Below, in pieces: positions 25,381 through 41,000 of a stretch of DNA of 64,000 bases. The DNA lies in the NCBI GenBank assembly GCA_026168455.1, contig CM047430.1, positions 68,983,044 through 69,047,043 on the forward strand, in the 5' to 3' direction. Both the position numbers and the translations under genes were made by a program. The notes under the pieces are model-generated. The model was not told the origin of the DNA, did no database searches, and saw only the letters and a program-made list of their open reading frames with translations. Within the stretch, counting starts at the first letter, position 1. Each line of letters starts with the position of its first letter. The DNA comes from Theocolax elegans. Taxonomy: Eukaryota > Arthropoda > Insecta > Hymenoptera > Cerocephalidae.

Positions 25381-28300
25381 ATATTGCATGTTAATACAAT
25401 CCACCCGGCAATGGAACGAAATCTAAAAATTTGAAAATTTTGACTTCTTAGCCGGTTTATATATGTTTATACGAGAAAAAAGCATTTGAATTCAAAGCAC
25501 CCGGCTATGGAACGAAATCTAAAATTTGAAAATTACGACTTCTTAGCCGGTTTTTGTGTGTATATACGTGTAAAAATGCATGTTAATTCAATCCACCCCG
25601 CAACGGAACGAAATCTAAAAATTTGAAAATTTGGACTTCTAAGCTGGTTTATGTGTGTATAGACGTGTAAAAATGCATGTTAATTCAATCCACCCGGCAG
25701 TGGAACGAAATCTAAAAATTTGAAAATTTCGACTTCTAAGCCGGTTTATGCGTGTATATACGTGTAATATTGCATGTTAACTCAATCCACCCGGCAATGG
25801 AACGAAATCTAAAAAATTGAAAATTTGGCCTTCCTTGCCAGTTTATGTGTGTATATACATGTAAAAAGGATTTTAATTCAATCCACGCGGCAATGAAACG
25901 AACTCTAAAAATTTGAAAATTTAGACTTCATAGCCGGTTTATGTGTGTATATACAAGTAATATTGCATGTTAACTCAATGCACCCGGCAACGGAACAAAA
26001 TCTAATAATTTGAAAATTTGGACTTCCTAGCTGGTTTATGTGTATATATACGTGTAATATTGCATGTTAATTCAATCCACCCAGCAATGGAACGAAATCT
26101 AAAAATTTGAAAATTTTGACTTCATAGACGGTTTATGCGTGTATATACGTGTAATATTGCATGTTAACTCAATCCACCCGGCAACGGAACGAAATCTAAA
26201 TATTTGAAAATTTGGCCTTCTTTGCCGGTTTATGTGTGTATATACATGTAAAATCCATGTTAATTCAATCCACCCGGCAACAGAACGAAATCTAAAAATT
26301 TGAAAATATCGAATTCATAGCCGGTTTATGCGTGTATATACGTGAGAAAAAGCATTTGAATTCAAAGCACCCGGCTATGGAACGAAATCTAAAAATATGA
26401 AAATTTGGACTTCCTAGCTAGTTTATGTGTGTATATTCGTGTAATATTGCATGTTAATTCAATCCACCCGGCAATGGAACGAAATCTAAATATTTGAAAA
26501 TTTTGACTTCTTAGCCGGTTTATATGTGTTTATACGAGAAAAAAGCATTTGAATTCAAAGCACCCGGCTATGGAACGAAATCTAAAAATTTGAAAATTTC
26601 GACTTCTTTGCCGGGTTATGTGTGTATATACGTGTAAAAATGCATGTTAACTCAATCCACCCGGCAACGGAACGAAATATAAATATTTGAAAATTTGGCC
26701 TTCTTTGCCGGTTTATGTGTGTACATACATGTAAAAATGCATGTTAATTCAATTCACGCGGCAATGGAATGGACTCTAAAAATTTGAAAATTTCGACTTC
26801 ATAGCCGGTATATACGTGTACATACGTGAAAAAAAGCATTTGAATTCAAACCACCCGGCTATGGAACGAAAACTAAAAATTTGAAAATTTGGCCTTCTTT
26901 GCCGGTTTATGTGTGTATATACATGTAAAAATGCATGTTAATTCAATCCACCCGGCAATGGAACGAAATCTAAAAATTTGAAAATATCGACTTCATAGCC
27001 GGTTTATGCGTGTATATACGTGAAAAAAAGCATTTGAATTCAAACCACCCGGCTATGGAACGAAATCTAAAATATGAAAATTTGGACTTCCTAGCTGGTT
27101 TATGTGTGTATATACGTGTAAAAATGCATGTTAATTCAATCCACCCGGCAGTGGAACGAAATCTAAAAATTTGAAAATTTGGACTTCTATGCTGGTTTAT
27201 GTGTGTATATACGTGTAATATTGCATGTTAATTCAATCCACCCGGCAGTGGAACGAAATCTAAAAATTTGAAAATTTGGACTTCTATGCTGGTTTATGTG
27301 TGTATATACGTGTAATATTGCATGTTAATTCAATGCACCCGGCAACGGAACGAAATCTAAAAATTTGAAAATTTGGACTTCCTAGCCGGTTTATGTGTAT
27401 ATATACGTGTAATATTGCATGTTAATTCAATCCACCCGGCAATGGAACGAAATCTAAAAATTTGAAAATTTGACTTCATAGACGGTTTATGCGTGTATAT
27501 ACGTGTAATATTGCATGTTAACTCAATCCACCCGGCAACGGAACGAAATCTAAATATTTGAAAATTTGGCCTTCTTTGCCGGTTTATGTGTGTATATACA
27601 TGTAAAAATGCATGTTAATTCAATCCACCCGGCAACAGAAAGAAATCTAATAATTTGAAAATATCGAATTCATAGCCGGTTTATGCGTGTATATACGTAA
27701 AAAAAGCATTTGAATTCAAAGCACCCGGCTATGGAACGAAATCTAAAAATATGAAAATTTGGACTTCCTAGCTGGTTTATGTGTGTATATTCGTGTAATT
27801 GCATGTTAATTTAATCCACCCGGCAATGGAACGAAATCTAAAATTTGAAAATTTTGACTTCATAGACGGTTTATGCGTGTATATACGTGTAATATTGCAT
27901 GTTAACTCAATCCACCCGGCAACGGAACGAAATCTAAATACTTGAAAATTTGGCCTTCTTTGCCGGTTTATGTGTGTATATACATGTAAAAATGCATGTT
28001 AATTCAATCCACCCGGCCAGTGGAACGAAATCTAAAAATTTGAAAATTTCGACTTCATAGCCGGTTTATGCGTGTACATACGTGTAATATTGCATGTTTA
28101 CTCAATCCACCCGGCAACGGAACGAAATCTAAAAATTTGAAAATTTGACCTTCCTTGCCAGTTTAGGTGTGTATATACATGTAAAAATGCATTTTAATTC
28201 AATCCACGCGGCAATGGAACGAAATCTAAAAATTTGAAAATTTCGACTTCATAGCCGGTTTATGTGTGTATTTACATGTAATATTGTATGTTAACTCAAT

Positions 28301-31300
28301 CCACCCGGCAACGGAAAGAAATCTAAAAATTTGAAAGTTTGGACTTCCTAGCTGGTTTATGTGTGTATATACGTGTAATATTGCATGTTAACTCAATCCA
28401 CCCCGCAACGGAACGAAATCTAAATATTTGAATATTTGGCCTTCTTTGCCGGTTTATGTGTGTATATACATGTAAAAATGCATGTTAATTCAATTCACCC
28501 GGCAATGGAACGAAATCTAAAAATTGGAAAATTTCGACTTCATAGCCGGTTATACGTGTATATACGTGAAAAAAAGCATTTGAATTCAAAGCACCGGCTA
28601 AGGAACGAAATCTAAATATTTGAAAATTTGGCCTTCTTTGCCGGTTTATGTGTGTATATACATGTAAAAATGCATTTTAATTCAATCCACGCGGCAATGG
28701 AACGAAATCTAAAAATTTGAAAATTCGACTTCATAGCCAGTTAAGGTGTGTATATACATGTAAAAATGCATTTAATTCAATCCACGCGGCAATGGAACGA
28801 AATCTAAAATTTGAAAATTTCGACTTCATAGCCGGTTTATGTGCGTATATACATGTAATATTGCATGTTAACTCAATGCACCCAGCAACGGAACGAAATC
28901 TAAAAATTTGAAAATTTGGACTTCCTAGCTGGTTATGTGTATATATACGTGTAATATTGCTTGTTAATTCAAATCCACCCCGCAACGGAACGAAATCTAA
29001 AAATTTGAAAATTTTGACTTCATAGACGGTTTCTGCGTGTATAAACGTGTAAAAATGCATGTTAATTCAATCCACCCGGCAGTGGAACGAAATCTAAAAA
29101 TTTGAAAATTTCGACTTCATAGCCGGTTTATGCATGTATATACGTGTAATATTGCATGTTTACTCAATCCACCCGGCAACGGAACGAAATCTAAAATTTG
29201 AAAATTGGGCTTCCTTGCCAGTTTAGGTGTGTATATACATGTAAAAATGCATTTTAATTCAATCCACGCGGCAATGGAACGAAAACTAAAAATTTGAAAA
29301 TTTCGACTTCATAGCCGGTTTATGTGTGTATATTCATGTAATATTGTATGTTAACTCAATGCACCCGGCAACGGAAAGAAATCTAAAAATTTGAAAGTTT
29401 GGACTTCCTAGCTGGTTTATGTGTGTATATACGTGTAATATTGCATGTTAATACAATCCACCCGGGCAATGGAACGAAATCTAAAAATTTGAAAATTTTG
29501 ACTTCTTAGCCGGTTTATATATGTTATACGAGAAAAAAGCATTTGAATTCAAAGCACCCGGCTATGGAACGAATCTAAAAATTTGAAAATTACGACTTCT
29601 TAGCCGGTTTTTGTGTGTATATACGTGTAAAAAATGCATGTTAATTCAATCCACCCCGCAACGGAACGAAATCTAAAAATTTGAAAATTTGGACTTCTAA
29701 GCTGGTTTATGTGTGTATAGACGTGTAAAAATGCATGTTAATTCAATCCACCCGGCAGTGGTACGAAATCTAAAAATTTGAAAATTTCGACCTTCTAAGC
29801 CGGTTTATGCGTGTATATACGTGTAATATTGCATGTTAACTCAATCCACCCGGCAATGGAACGAAATCTAAAAAATTGAAAATTTGGCCTTCCTTGCCAG
29901 TTTATGTGTGTATATACATGTAAAAAAGGATTTTAATTCAATCCACGCGGCAATGAAACGAACTCTAAAAATTTGAAAATTTAGACTTCATAAGCCGGTT
30001 TATGTGTGTATATACAAGTAATATTGCATGTTAACTCAATGCACCCGGCAACGGAACAAAATCTAAAAATTTGAAAATTTGGACTTCCTAGCTGGTTTAT
30101 GTGTATATATACGTGTAATATTGCATGTTAATTCAATCCACCCAGCAATGGAACGAAATCTAAAATTTGAAAATTTTGACTTCATAGACGGTTTATGCGT
30201 GTATATACGTGTAATATTGCATGTTAACTCAATCCACCGGCAACGGAACGAAATCTAAATATTTGAAAATTTGGCCTTCTTTGCCGGTTTATGTGTGTAT
30301 ATACATGTAAAAATACATGTTAATTCAATCCACCCGGCAACAGAACGAAATCTAAAAATTTGAAATATCGAATTCATAGCCGGTTTATGCGTGTATATAC
30401 GTGAGAAAAAGCATTTGAATTCAAAGCACCCGGCTATGGAACAAATCTAAAAATATGAAAATTTGGACTTCCTAGCTAGTTTATGTGTGTATATTCGGTG
30501 TAATATTGCATGTTAATTCAATCCACCCGGCAATGGAACGAATCTAAATATTTGAAATTTTGACTTCTTAGCCCGGTTATTGTGTGTATATACTTGTAAA
30601 AATGTCATGATAACTCAATCCACCCGGCAACGGAACGAATCTAATATTTGAAAATTTGGCCTTACTTTGCCGGTTTATGTGTGTATATACGTGTAAAAAT
30701 GCATGTTAATTCAATCCCGGTTTATATGTGTTTATACGAGGAAAAAGCATTTCAATTCAATGCACCCGCAACGGAAAGAATCTAAAAATTTGAAAGTTGG
30801 ACTTCCTAGCTGGTTTATGTGTGATATACGTGTAATAGTGAGCATGTTAACTCAATCCACCCCGCAACGGAACGAAATCAAATATTTGAAAATTTGGCCT
30901 TCTTTGCGGTTTATGTGTGTATACATGTAATATTGCATGTTAACTCAATGCACCCAGCAACGGAACGAAATCTAAAAATTTGAAAATTTGGACTTCCTAG
31001 CTGGTTTAGTGTGATATACGTGTAATATTGCTTGTTAATTCAATCCACCCCCCAACGGAACGAAATCTAAAAATTTGAAAATTTTGACTTCATAGACGGT
31101 TTATGTGTATAAACGTGTAAAAATGCATGTTAATTCAATCCACCCGGCAGTGGAACGAAATCTAAAAATTTGAAAATTTCGACTTCATAGCCGGTTTATG
31201 CGTGTACATACGTGTAATATTGCATGTTTACTCAATCCACCCGGCAACGGAACGAAATCTAAAAATTTGAAAATTTGACCTTCCTTGCCAGTTTAGGTGT

Positions 31301-34300
31301 GTATATACATGTAAAAATGCATTTTAATTCAATCCACGCGGCAATGGAACGAAATCTAAAAATTTGAAAATTTCGACTTCTTTGCCGGGTTATGTGTGTA
31401 TATACGTGTAAAAATGCATGTTAATTCATTCCACCCGGCAGTGGAACGAAATCTAAAAATTTGAAAATTTCGACTTCTTTGCCGGGTTATGTGTGTATAT
31501 ACGTGTAAAAATGCATGTTAATTCATTCCACCCGGCAGTGGAACGAAATCTTATAATTTGAAAATATCGACTTCATAGCCGGTTATGCGTGTATATACGA
31601 GAAAAAAGCATTTGAATTCAATGCACCCGGCTATGGAACGAAATCTAAAAATTTGAAAATTTCGACTTCTTTGCCGGGTTATGTGTGTATATACGTGTAA
31701 AAATGCATGATAACTCAATCCACCCGGCAACGGAACGAAATCTAAATATTTGAAAATTTGGCCTTCTTTGCCGGTTTATGTGTGTATATACGTGTAAAAA
31801 TGCATGTTAAGTCAATCCGGTTTATATGTGTTATACGAGAAAAAAGCATTTCAATTCAAAGCACCGGCTATGGAACGAAATCTAAAAATTTGAAAATTTC
31901 GACTTCTTAGCCGGTTTATGCGTGTATATACGTGTAATATTGCATGTTAACTCATTCCACCCCGCAACGTAACGAAATCTAAATATTTAAATTTGGCCTT
32001 CTTTGCCGGTTTATGTGTGTATATACATGTAAAAATGCATTTTAATTCAATCCACGCGACAATGGACCGAAATCTAAAAATTTGAAAATTCGACTTCATA
32101 GCCAGTTTAGGTGTGTATATACATGTAAAAATGCATTTTAATTCAATCCACGCGGCAATGGAACGAAATCTAAAAATTTGAAAGTTTGGATTTCCTAGCC
32201 GGTTTATGTGCGTATATACAGGTAATATTGCATTAACTCAATGCACCCAGCAACGGAACGAAATCTAAAAATTTGAAAATTTGGACTTCCTAGCTGGTTT
32301 ATGTGTATATATACGTGTAATATTGCTTGTTAATTCAATCCACCCCGCAACGGAACGAATCTAAAATTTGAAAATTTTGACTCATAGACGGTTTATGCGT
32401 GATATACGTGAAAAAAGCATTTGAATTCAAAGCACCCGGCTATGGAACGAAATCTAAAAATTTGAAAATTTGGATTCCTAGCTGGTTTATGTGTGTATAT
32501 ACGTGTAAAAATGCATGTTAATTCAATCCACCCGGCAACAGAACGAAATCTAAAAATTTGAAAATATTGAATTCATAGTCGGTTTATGCGTATATATACG
32601 TGAAAAAAGCATTTGATTTCAAAGCACCCGGCTATGGAACGAAATCTAAAAATTTGAAAATTTGGACTTCCTAGCCGGTGTATGTGTGTATATAGTGTAA
32701 AAATGCCATGTTAATTCAATCCACCCCGCAACGGAACGAATCTAAAAATTTGAAAATTTGGACTTCCTAGCTGGTTTTTGTGTGTATATACGTGTAAAAA
32801 TGCATTTGAATTCAAAGCACCCGGCTATGGAACGAAATCTAAAAATTAGAAAATTTCGACTTCATAGCCGGTTTATGCGTGTATATACGTGTATATTGCA
32901 TGTTTACTCAATCCACCCGGCAACGGAACGAAATCTAAATATTTGAAAATTTGGCCTTCCTTGCCAGTTTAGGTGTGTATAACATGTAAAAATGCATTTT
33001 AATTCAATCCACGCGGCAATGGAACGAAATCTAAAAATTTGAGAATTTCGACTTCATAGCCGGTTTATGTGTGTATATACATGTAATATTGCATGTTAAC
33101 TCAATGCACCCAGCAACGGAACGAAATCTAAAAATTTGAAAATTGGACTTCCTAGATGGTTTATGTGTATATACGTGTAATATTGCTTGTTAATTCAATC
33201 CACCCCCCAACGGAACGAAATCTAAAAATTTGAAAATTTTGACTTTAGACGGTTTATGCGTGTATAAACGTGTAAAAATGCATGTTAATTCAATCCACCC
33301 GGCAGGGAACGAAATCTAAAAATTTGAAAATTTCGACTTCATAGCCGGTTTATGCGTGTATATACGTGTAATATTGCATGTTTACTCAATCCACCCGGCA
33401 ACGGAACGAAATCTAAAAATTTGAAAATTTGGCCTTCCTGGCCAGTTTAGGTGTGTATAACATGTAAAAATGCATTTTAATTCAATCCACGCGGCAATGG
33501 AACGAAATCTAAAAATTTGAAAATTTCGACTCATAGCGGTTTATGTGTATATTTACATGTATATTGTATGTTAACTCAATGCACCCGGCAACGGAAAGAA
33601 ATCTAAAAATTTGAAAGTTTGGACTTCCTAGCTGGTTTTTGTGTGTATATACGTGTAATATTGCATGTTAACTCAATCCACCCCGCAACGGAACGAAATC
33701 TAAATATTTGAATATTGGCCTTCTTTGCCGGTTTATGTGTGTATATACATGTAAAAATGCATGTTAATTCAATTCACCCGGCAATGGAACGAAATCTAAA
33801 AATTGGAAAATTTCGACTTCATAGCGGTTTATACGTGTATATACGTGAAAAAAGCATTTGAATTCAAAGCACCCGGCTAAGGAACGAAATCTAAAAATTT
33901 GAAAATTTCGACTTCATAGCCGGTTTATGTGTGTATATACATGTAATATTGCATGTTAATCAATGCACCCGGCAACGGAACGAAATCTAAAAATTTGAAA
34001 ATTTGGACTTCCTAGCTGGTTTTTTTGTGTGTATATACGTGTAAAAATGCATTTGAATTCAAAGCACCCGGCTATGGAACGAAATCTAAAAATTAGAAAA
34101 TTTCGACTTCATAGCCGGTTTATGCGTGTATATACGTGTAATATTGCATGATAACTCAATCCACCCGGCAACGGAACGAAATCTAAATTTTGAAAATTTG
34201 GCCTTCCTTGCCAGTTTAGGTGTGTATATACATGTAAAAATGCATTTTAATTCAATCCACGCGGCAATGGAACGAAATCTAAAAATTTGAAAATTTCGAC

Positions 34301-37300
34301 TTCATAGCCGGTTTATGTGTGTATATACATGTAATATTGCATGTTAACTCAATGCACCCAGCAACGGATCGAAATCTAAAAATTTGAAAATTTGGACTTC
34401 CTAGCTGGTTTATGTGTATATATACGTGTAATATTGCTTGTTAATTCAATCCACCCCCCAACGGAACGAAATCTAAAAATTTGAAAATTTTGACTTCTTA
34501 GACGGTTTATGCGTGTATAAACGTGTAAAAATGCATGTTAATTCAATCCACCCGGCAGTGGAACGAAATCTAAAAATTTGAAAATTTCGACTTCATAGCC
34601 GGTTTATGCGTGTATATACGTGTAATATTGCATGTTTACTCAATCCACCCGGCAACGGAACGAAATCTAAAAATTTGAAAATTTGGCCTTCCTTGCCAGT
34701 TTAGGTGTGTATATACATGTAAAAATGCATTTTAATTCAATCCACGCGGCAATGGAACGAAATCTAAAAATTTGAAAATTTCGACTTCATAGCCGGTTTA
34801 TGTGTGTATATCATGTAATATTGTATGTTAACTCAATGCACCCGGCAACGGAAAGAAATCTAAAAATTTGAAAGTTTGGACTTCCTAGCTGGTTTATGTG
34901 TGTATATACGTGTAATATTGCATGTTAATACAATCCACCCGGCAATGGAACGAAATCTAAAAATTTGAAAATTTTGACTTCTTAGCCGGTTTATATAGTT
35001 TATACGAGAAAAAAGCATTTGAATTCAAAGCACCCGGCTATGGAACGAAATCTAAAAATTTGAAAATTACGACTTCTTAGCCGGTTTTTGTGTGTATATA
35101 CGTGTAAAAATGCATGTTAATTCAATCCACCCCGCAACGGAACGAAATCTAAAAATTTGAAAATTTGGACTTCTAAGCTGGTTTATGTGTGTATAGACGT
35201 GTAAAAATGCATGTTAATTCAATCCACCCGGCAGTGGAACGAAATCTAAAAATTTGAAAATTTCGACTTCTAAGCCGGTTTATGCGTGTATATACGTGTA
35301 ATATTGCATGTTAACTCAATCCACCCGGCAATGGAACGAAATCTAAAAAATTGAAAATTTGGCCTTCCTTGCCAGTTTATGTGTGTATATACATGTAAAA
35401 AGGATTTTAATTCAATCCACGCGGCAATGAAACGAACTCTAAAAATTTGAAAATTTAGACTTCATAGCCGGTTTATGTGTGTATATACAAGTAATATTGC
35501 ATGTTAATCAATCCACCCGGCAACGGAACAAAATCTAATAATTTGAAAATTTGGACTTCCTAGCTGGTTTATGTGTATATATACGTGTAATATTGCATGT
35601 TAATTCAATCCACCAGCAATGGAACGAAATCTAAAAATTTGAAAATTTTGACTTCATAGACGGTTTATGCGTGTATATACGTGTAATATTGCATGTTAAC
35701 TCAATCCACCCGGCAACGGAACGAAATCTAAATATTTGAAAATTTGGCCTTCTTTGCCGGTTTATGTGTGTATATACATGTAAAAATCCATGTTAATTCA
35801 ATCCACCCGGCAACAGAACGAAATCTAAAAATTTGAAAATATCGAATTCATAGCCGGTTTATGCGTGTATATACGTGAGAAAAAGCATTTGAATTCAAAG
35901 CACCCGGCTATGGAACGAAATCTAAAAATATGAAAATTTGGACTTCCTAGCTAGTTTATGTGTGTATATTCGTGTAATATTGCATGTTAATTCAATCCAC
36001 CCGGCAATGGAACGAAATCTAAATATTTGAAAATTTTGACTTCTTAGCCGGTTTATATGTGTTATACGAGAAAAAAGCATTTGAATTCAAAGCACCCGGC
36101 TATGGAACGAAATCTAAAAATTTGAAAATTTCGACTTCTTTGCCGGGTTATGTGTGTATACGTGTAAAAATGCATGTTAACTCAATCCACCCGGCAACGG
36201 AACGAAATATAAATATTTGAAAATTTGGCCTTCTTTGCCGGTTTATGTGTGTACATACATGTAAAAATGCATGTTAATTCAATTCACGCGGCAATGGAAT
36301 GGACTCTAAAAATTTGAAAATTTCGACTTCATAGCCGGTATATACCTGTACATACGTGAAAAAAAGCATTTGAATTCAAACCACCCGGCTATGGAACGAA
36401 AACTAAAAATTTGAAAATTTGGCCTTCTTTGCCGGTTTATGTGTGTATATACATGTAAAAATGCATGTTAATTCAATCCACCCGGCAATGGAACGAAATC
36501 TAAAAATTTGAAAATATCGACTTCATAGCCGGTTTATGCGTGTATATACGTGAAAAAAAGCATTTGAATTCAAACCACCCGGCTATGGAACGAAATCTAA
36601 AAATATGAAAATTTGGACTTCCTAGCTGGTTTATGTGTGTATATACGTGTAAAAATGCATGTTAATTCAATCCACCCGGCAGTGGAACGAAATCTAAAAA
36701 TTTGAAAATTTGGACTTCTATGCTGGTTTATGTGTGTATATACGTGTAATATTGCATGTTAATTCAATCCACCCGGCAGTGGAACGAAATCTAAAAATTT
36801 GAAAATTTGGACTTCTATGCTGGTTTATGTGTGTATATACGTGTAATATTGCATGTTAATTCAATGCACCCGGCAACGGAACGAAATCTAAAAATTTGAA
36901 AATTTGGACTTCCTAGCTGGTTTATGTGTATATATACGTGTAATATTGCATGTTAATTCAATCCACCCGGCAATGGAACGAAATCTAAAAATTTGAAAAT
37001 TTTGACTTCATAGACGGTTTATGCGTGTATATACGTGTAATATTGCATGTTAACTCAATCCACCCGGCAACGGAACGAAATCTAAATATTTGAAAATTTG
37101 GCCTTCTTTGCCGGTTTATGTGTATATACATGTAAAAATGCATGTTAATTCAATCCACCCGGCAACAGAAAGAAATCTAATAATTTGAAAATATCGAATT
37201 CATAGCCGGTTTATGCGTGTATATACGTAAAAAAAAGCATTTGAATTCAAAGCACCCGGCTATGGAACGAAATCTAAAAATATGAAAATTTGGACTTCCT

Positions 37301-38000
37301 AGCTGGTTTATGTGTGTATATTCGTGTAATATTGCATGTTAATTTAATCCACCCGGCAATGGAACGAAATCTAAAAATTTGAAAATTTTGACTTCATAGA
37401 CGGTTTATGCGTGTATATACGTGTAATATTGCATGTTAACTCAATCCACCCGGCAACGGAACGAAATCTAAATACTTGAAAATTTGGCCTTCTTTGCCGG
37501 TTTATGTGTGTATATACATGTAAAAATGCATGTTAATTCAATCCACCGGCAGTGGAACGAAATCTAAAAATTTGAAAATTTCGACTTCATAGCCGGTTTA
37601 TGCGTGTACATACGTGTAATATTGCATGTTTACTCAATCCACCCGGCAACGGAACGAAATCTAAAAATTTGAAAATTTGACCTTCCTTGCCAGTTTAGGT
37701 GTGTATACATGTAAAAATGCATTTTAATTCAATCCACGCGGCAATGGAACGAAATCTAAAAATTTGAAAATTTCGACTTCATAGCCGGTTTATGTGTGTA
37801 TTTACATGTAATATTGTATGTTAACTCAATCCACCCGGCAACGGAAAGAAATCTAAAAATTTGAAAGTTTGGACTTCCTAGCTGGTTTATGTGTGTATAT
37901 ACGTGTAATATTGCATGTTAACTCAATCCACCCCGCAACGGAACGAAATCTAAATATTGAAAATTTGGCCTTCTTTGCCGGTTTATGTGTGTATATACAT
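25381..38000 (+). repeat. 97-bp satellite array, second domain, first superblocks
   Basis: The same 97-bp family continues but with a different variant set. The marker TTAATACAAT first appears at 25391 and again at 29448 and 34925. Block 25391-28600 is repeated at 34925-38000: the marker offset is 9534, and the AATTCACGCG/GGACTCT landmark (26751 and 36281) gives 9530. The region 28.7-33.5 kb is another block type, carrying TTATAATTTG at 31550 and compound monomers at 30719 and 31819. Scattered one-base deletions begin around 28.5 kb. No gene: the longest frame, 28731-29060 on the minus strand, exists only because indels keep one frame open across monomers. Confidence 0.94.
25391..25487 (+). 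repeat. Second-domain marker monomer (TTAATACAAT type)
   Basis: A variant with TTAATACAAT in place of TTAATTCAAT, followed by a monomer containing TTATATATGTTTATACGAG and then one with AATTACGACTTC. The trio is found at 25391, 29448, 34925, 39826, 44683, 47833, 52327, 60090 and 63673. About 270 bp later each has the companion variant GTGTATAGACGTG (one base shorter at the ~48090 copy). I did not see it before 25391. It is a usable anchor for aligning superblocks. Confidence 0.88.
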
Positions 38001-41000
38001 GTAAAAATGCATGTTAATTCAATCCACCCGGCAACAGAAAGAAATCTAATAATTTGAAAATATCGAATTCATAGCCGGTTTATGCGTGATATACGTAAAA
38101 AAAAGCATTTGAATTCAAGCACCCGGCTATGGAACGAAATCTAAAAATATGAAAATTTGGACTTCCTAGCTGGTTTATGTGTGTATATTCGTGTAATATT
38201 GCATGTTAATTTATCCACCCGGCAATGGAACGAAATCTAAAAATTTGAAAATTTTGACTTCATAGACGGTTTATGCGTGTATATACGTGTAATATTGCAT
38301 TTAAATCCACCCGGCAACGGAACGAAATCTAAATACTTGAAAATTTGGCCTCTTTGCCGGTTTTGTGTGTATATACATGTAAAAATGCATGTTAATTCAA
38401 TCCACCCGGCAGTGGAACGAAATCTAAAAATTTGAAAATTTCGACTTCATAGCCGGTTTATGCGTGTACATACGTGTAATATTGCATGTTTACTCAATCC
38501 ACCCGGCAACGGAACGAAATCTAAAAATTTGAAAATTGACCTTCCTTGCCAGTTTAGGTGTGTATATCATGTAAAAATGCATTTTAATTCAATCCACGCG
38601 GCAATGGAACGAAATCTAAAAATTTGAAAATTTCGACTTCATAGCCGGTTTATGTGTGTATTTACATGTAATATTGTATGTTAACTCAATCCACCCGGCA
38701 ACGGAAAGAATCTAAAAATTTGAAAGTTTGGACTTCCTAGCTGGTTTATGTGTGTATATACGTGTAATATTGCATGTTAACTCAATCCACCCCGCAACGG
38801 AACGAAATCTAAATATTTGAATATTTGGCCTTCTTTGCCGGTTTATGTGTGTATATACATGTAAAAATGCATGTTAATTCAATTCACCGGCAATGGAACG
38901 AAATCTAAAAATTGGAAAATTTCGACTTCATAGCCGGTTTATACGTGTATATACGTGAAAAAAAGCATTGAATTCAAAGCACCCGGCTAAGGAACGAAAT
39001 CTAAATATTTGAAAATTTGGCCTTCTTTGCCGGTTTATGTGTGTATATACATGTAAAAATGCATTTTAATTCAATCCACGCGGCAATGGAACGAAATCTA
39101 AAAATTTGAAAATTCGACTTCATAGCAGTTAAGGTGTGTATATACATGTAAAAATGCATTTTAATTCAATCCACGCGGCAATGGAACGAAATCTAAAAAT
39201 TTGAAAATTTCGACTTCATAGCCGGTTTATGTGCGTATATACATGTAATATTGCATGTAACTCAATGCACCCAGCAACGGAACGAAATCTAAAAATTTGA
39301 AAATTTGGACTTCTAGCGGTTATGTGTATATACGTGTAATATTGCTTGTTAATTCAATCCACCCCGCAACGGAACGAAATCTAAAAATTTGAAAATTTTG
39401 ACTTCATAGACGGTTTCTGCGTGTATAAACGTGTAAAAATGCATGTTAATTCAATCCACCCGGCAGTGGAACGAAATCTAAAAATTTGAAAATTTCGACT
39501 TCATAGCCGGTTTATGCTGTATATACGTGTAATATTGCATGTTTACTCAATCCACCCGGCAACGGAACGAAATCTAAAAATTTGAAAATTTGGGCTTCCT
39601 TGCCAGTTTAGGTGTGTATATACATGTAAAAATGCATTTTAATTCAATCCACGCGGCAATGGAACGAAAACTAAAAATTTGAAAATTCGACTTCATAGCG
39701 GTTTATGTGTGTATATTCATGTAATATTGTATGTAACTCAATGCACCGGCAACGGAAAGAAATCTAAAAATTTGAAAGTTGGGACTTCCTAGCTGGTTTA
39801 TGTGTGTATACTGTAATATTGCATGTTAATACAATCCACCCGGCAATGAACGAAATCTAAAAATTTGAAAATTTTGACTTCTTAGCCGGTTTATATATGT
39901 TTATACGAGAAAAAGCATTTGAATTCAAAGCACCCGGCTATGGAACGAAATCTAAAAATTTGAAAATTACGACTTCTTAGCCGGTTTTGTGTGTATATAC
40001 GTGTAAAAATGCATGTTAATTCAATCCACCCCGCAACGGAACGAAATCTAAAAATTGAAAATTTGGACTTCTAAGCTGGTTTATGTGTGTATAGACGTGT
40101 AAAAATGCATGTTAATTCAATCCACCCGGCAGTGGTACGAAATCTAAAAATTTGAAAATTTCGACTTCTAAGCGGTTTATGCGTGTATATACGTGTAATA
40201 TTGCATGTAACTCAATCCACCCGGCAATGGAACGAAATCTAAAAATTGAAAATTTGGCCTTCCTTGCCAGTTTATGTGTGTATATACATGTAAAAAAGGA
40301 TTTAATTCAATCCACGCGGCAATGAAACGAACTCTAAAAATTTGAAAATTTAGACTTCATAGCCGGTTTATGTGTGTATATACAAGTAATATTGCATGTG
40401 TTAACTCAATGCACCCGGCAACGGAACAAATCTAAAAATTTGAAAATTTGGACTTCCTAGCTGGTTTATGTGTATATATGTGTAATATTGCATGTTAATT
40501 CAATCCACCCAGCAATGGAACGAAATCTAAAAATTTGAAAATTTTGACTTCATAGACGGTTTATGCGTGTATATACGTGTAATATTGCATGTTAACTCAA
40601 TCCCCCGGCAACGGAACGAAATCTAAATATTTGAAAATTTGGCCTTCTTTGCCGGTATGTGTGTATATACATGAAAAATACATGTTAATTCAATCCACCC
40701 GGCAACAGAACGAAATCTAAAAATTTGAAAATATCGAATTCATAGCCGGTTTATGCGTGTATATACGTGAGAAAAAGCATTTGAATTCAAAGCACCCGGC
40801 TATGGAACGAAATCTAAAAATATGAAAATTGGACTTCCTAGCTAGTTTATGTGTGTATTCGTGTAATATTGCATGTTATTCAATCCACCCGGCAATGGAA
40901 CGAAATCTAAATATTTGAAAATTTTGACTTCTTAGCCGGGTTATGTGTGTATATACGTGTAAAAATGCATGATAACTCAATCCACCCGGCAACGGAACGA

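Noticed and set aside
28731..29060. 109-codon open frame on the minus strand, the longest in the window
   Set aside because: It crosses more than three monomers only because one-base deletions hold a single frame open. Its residues are the usual satellite translations (NFQIFRFRS, ELTCNIT), with no domain or codon signal.
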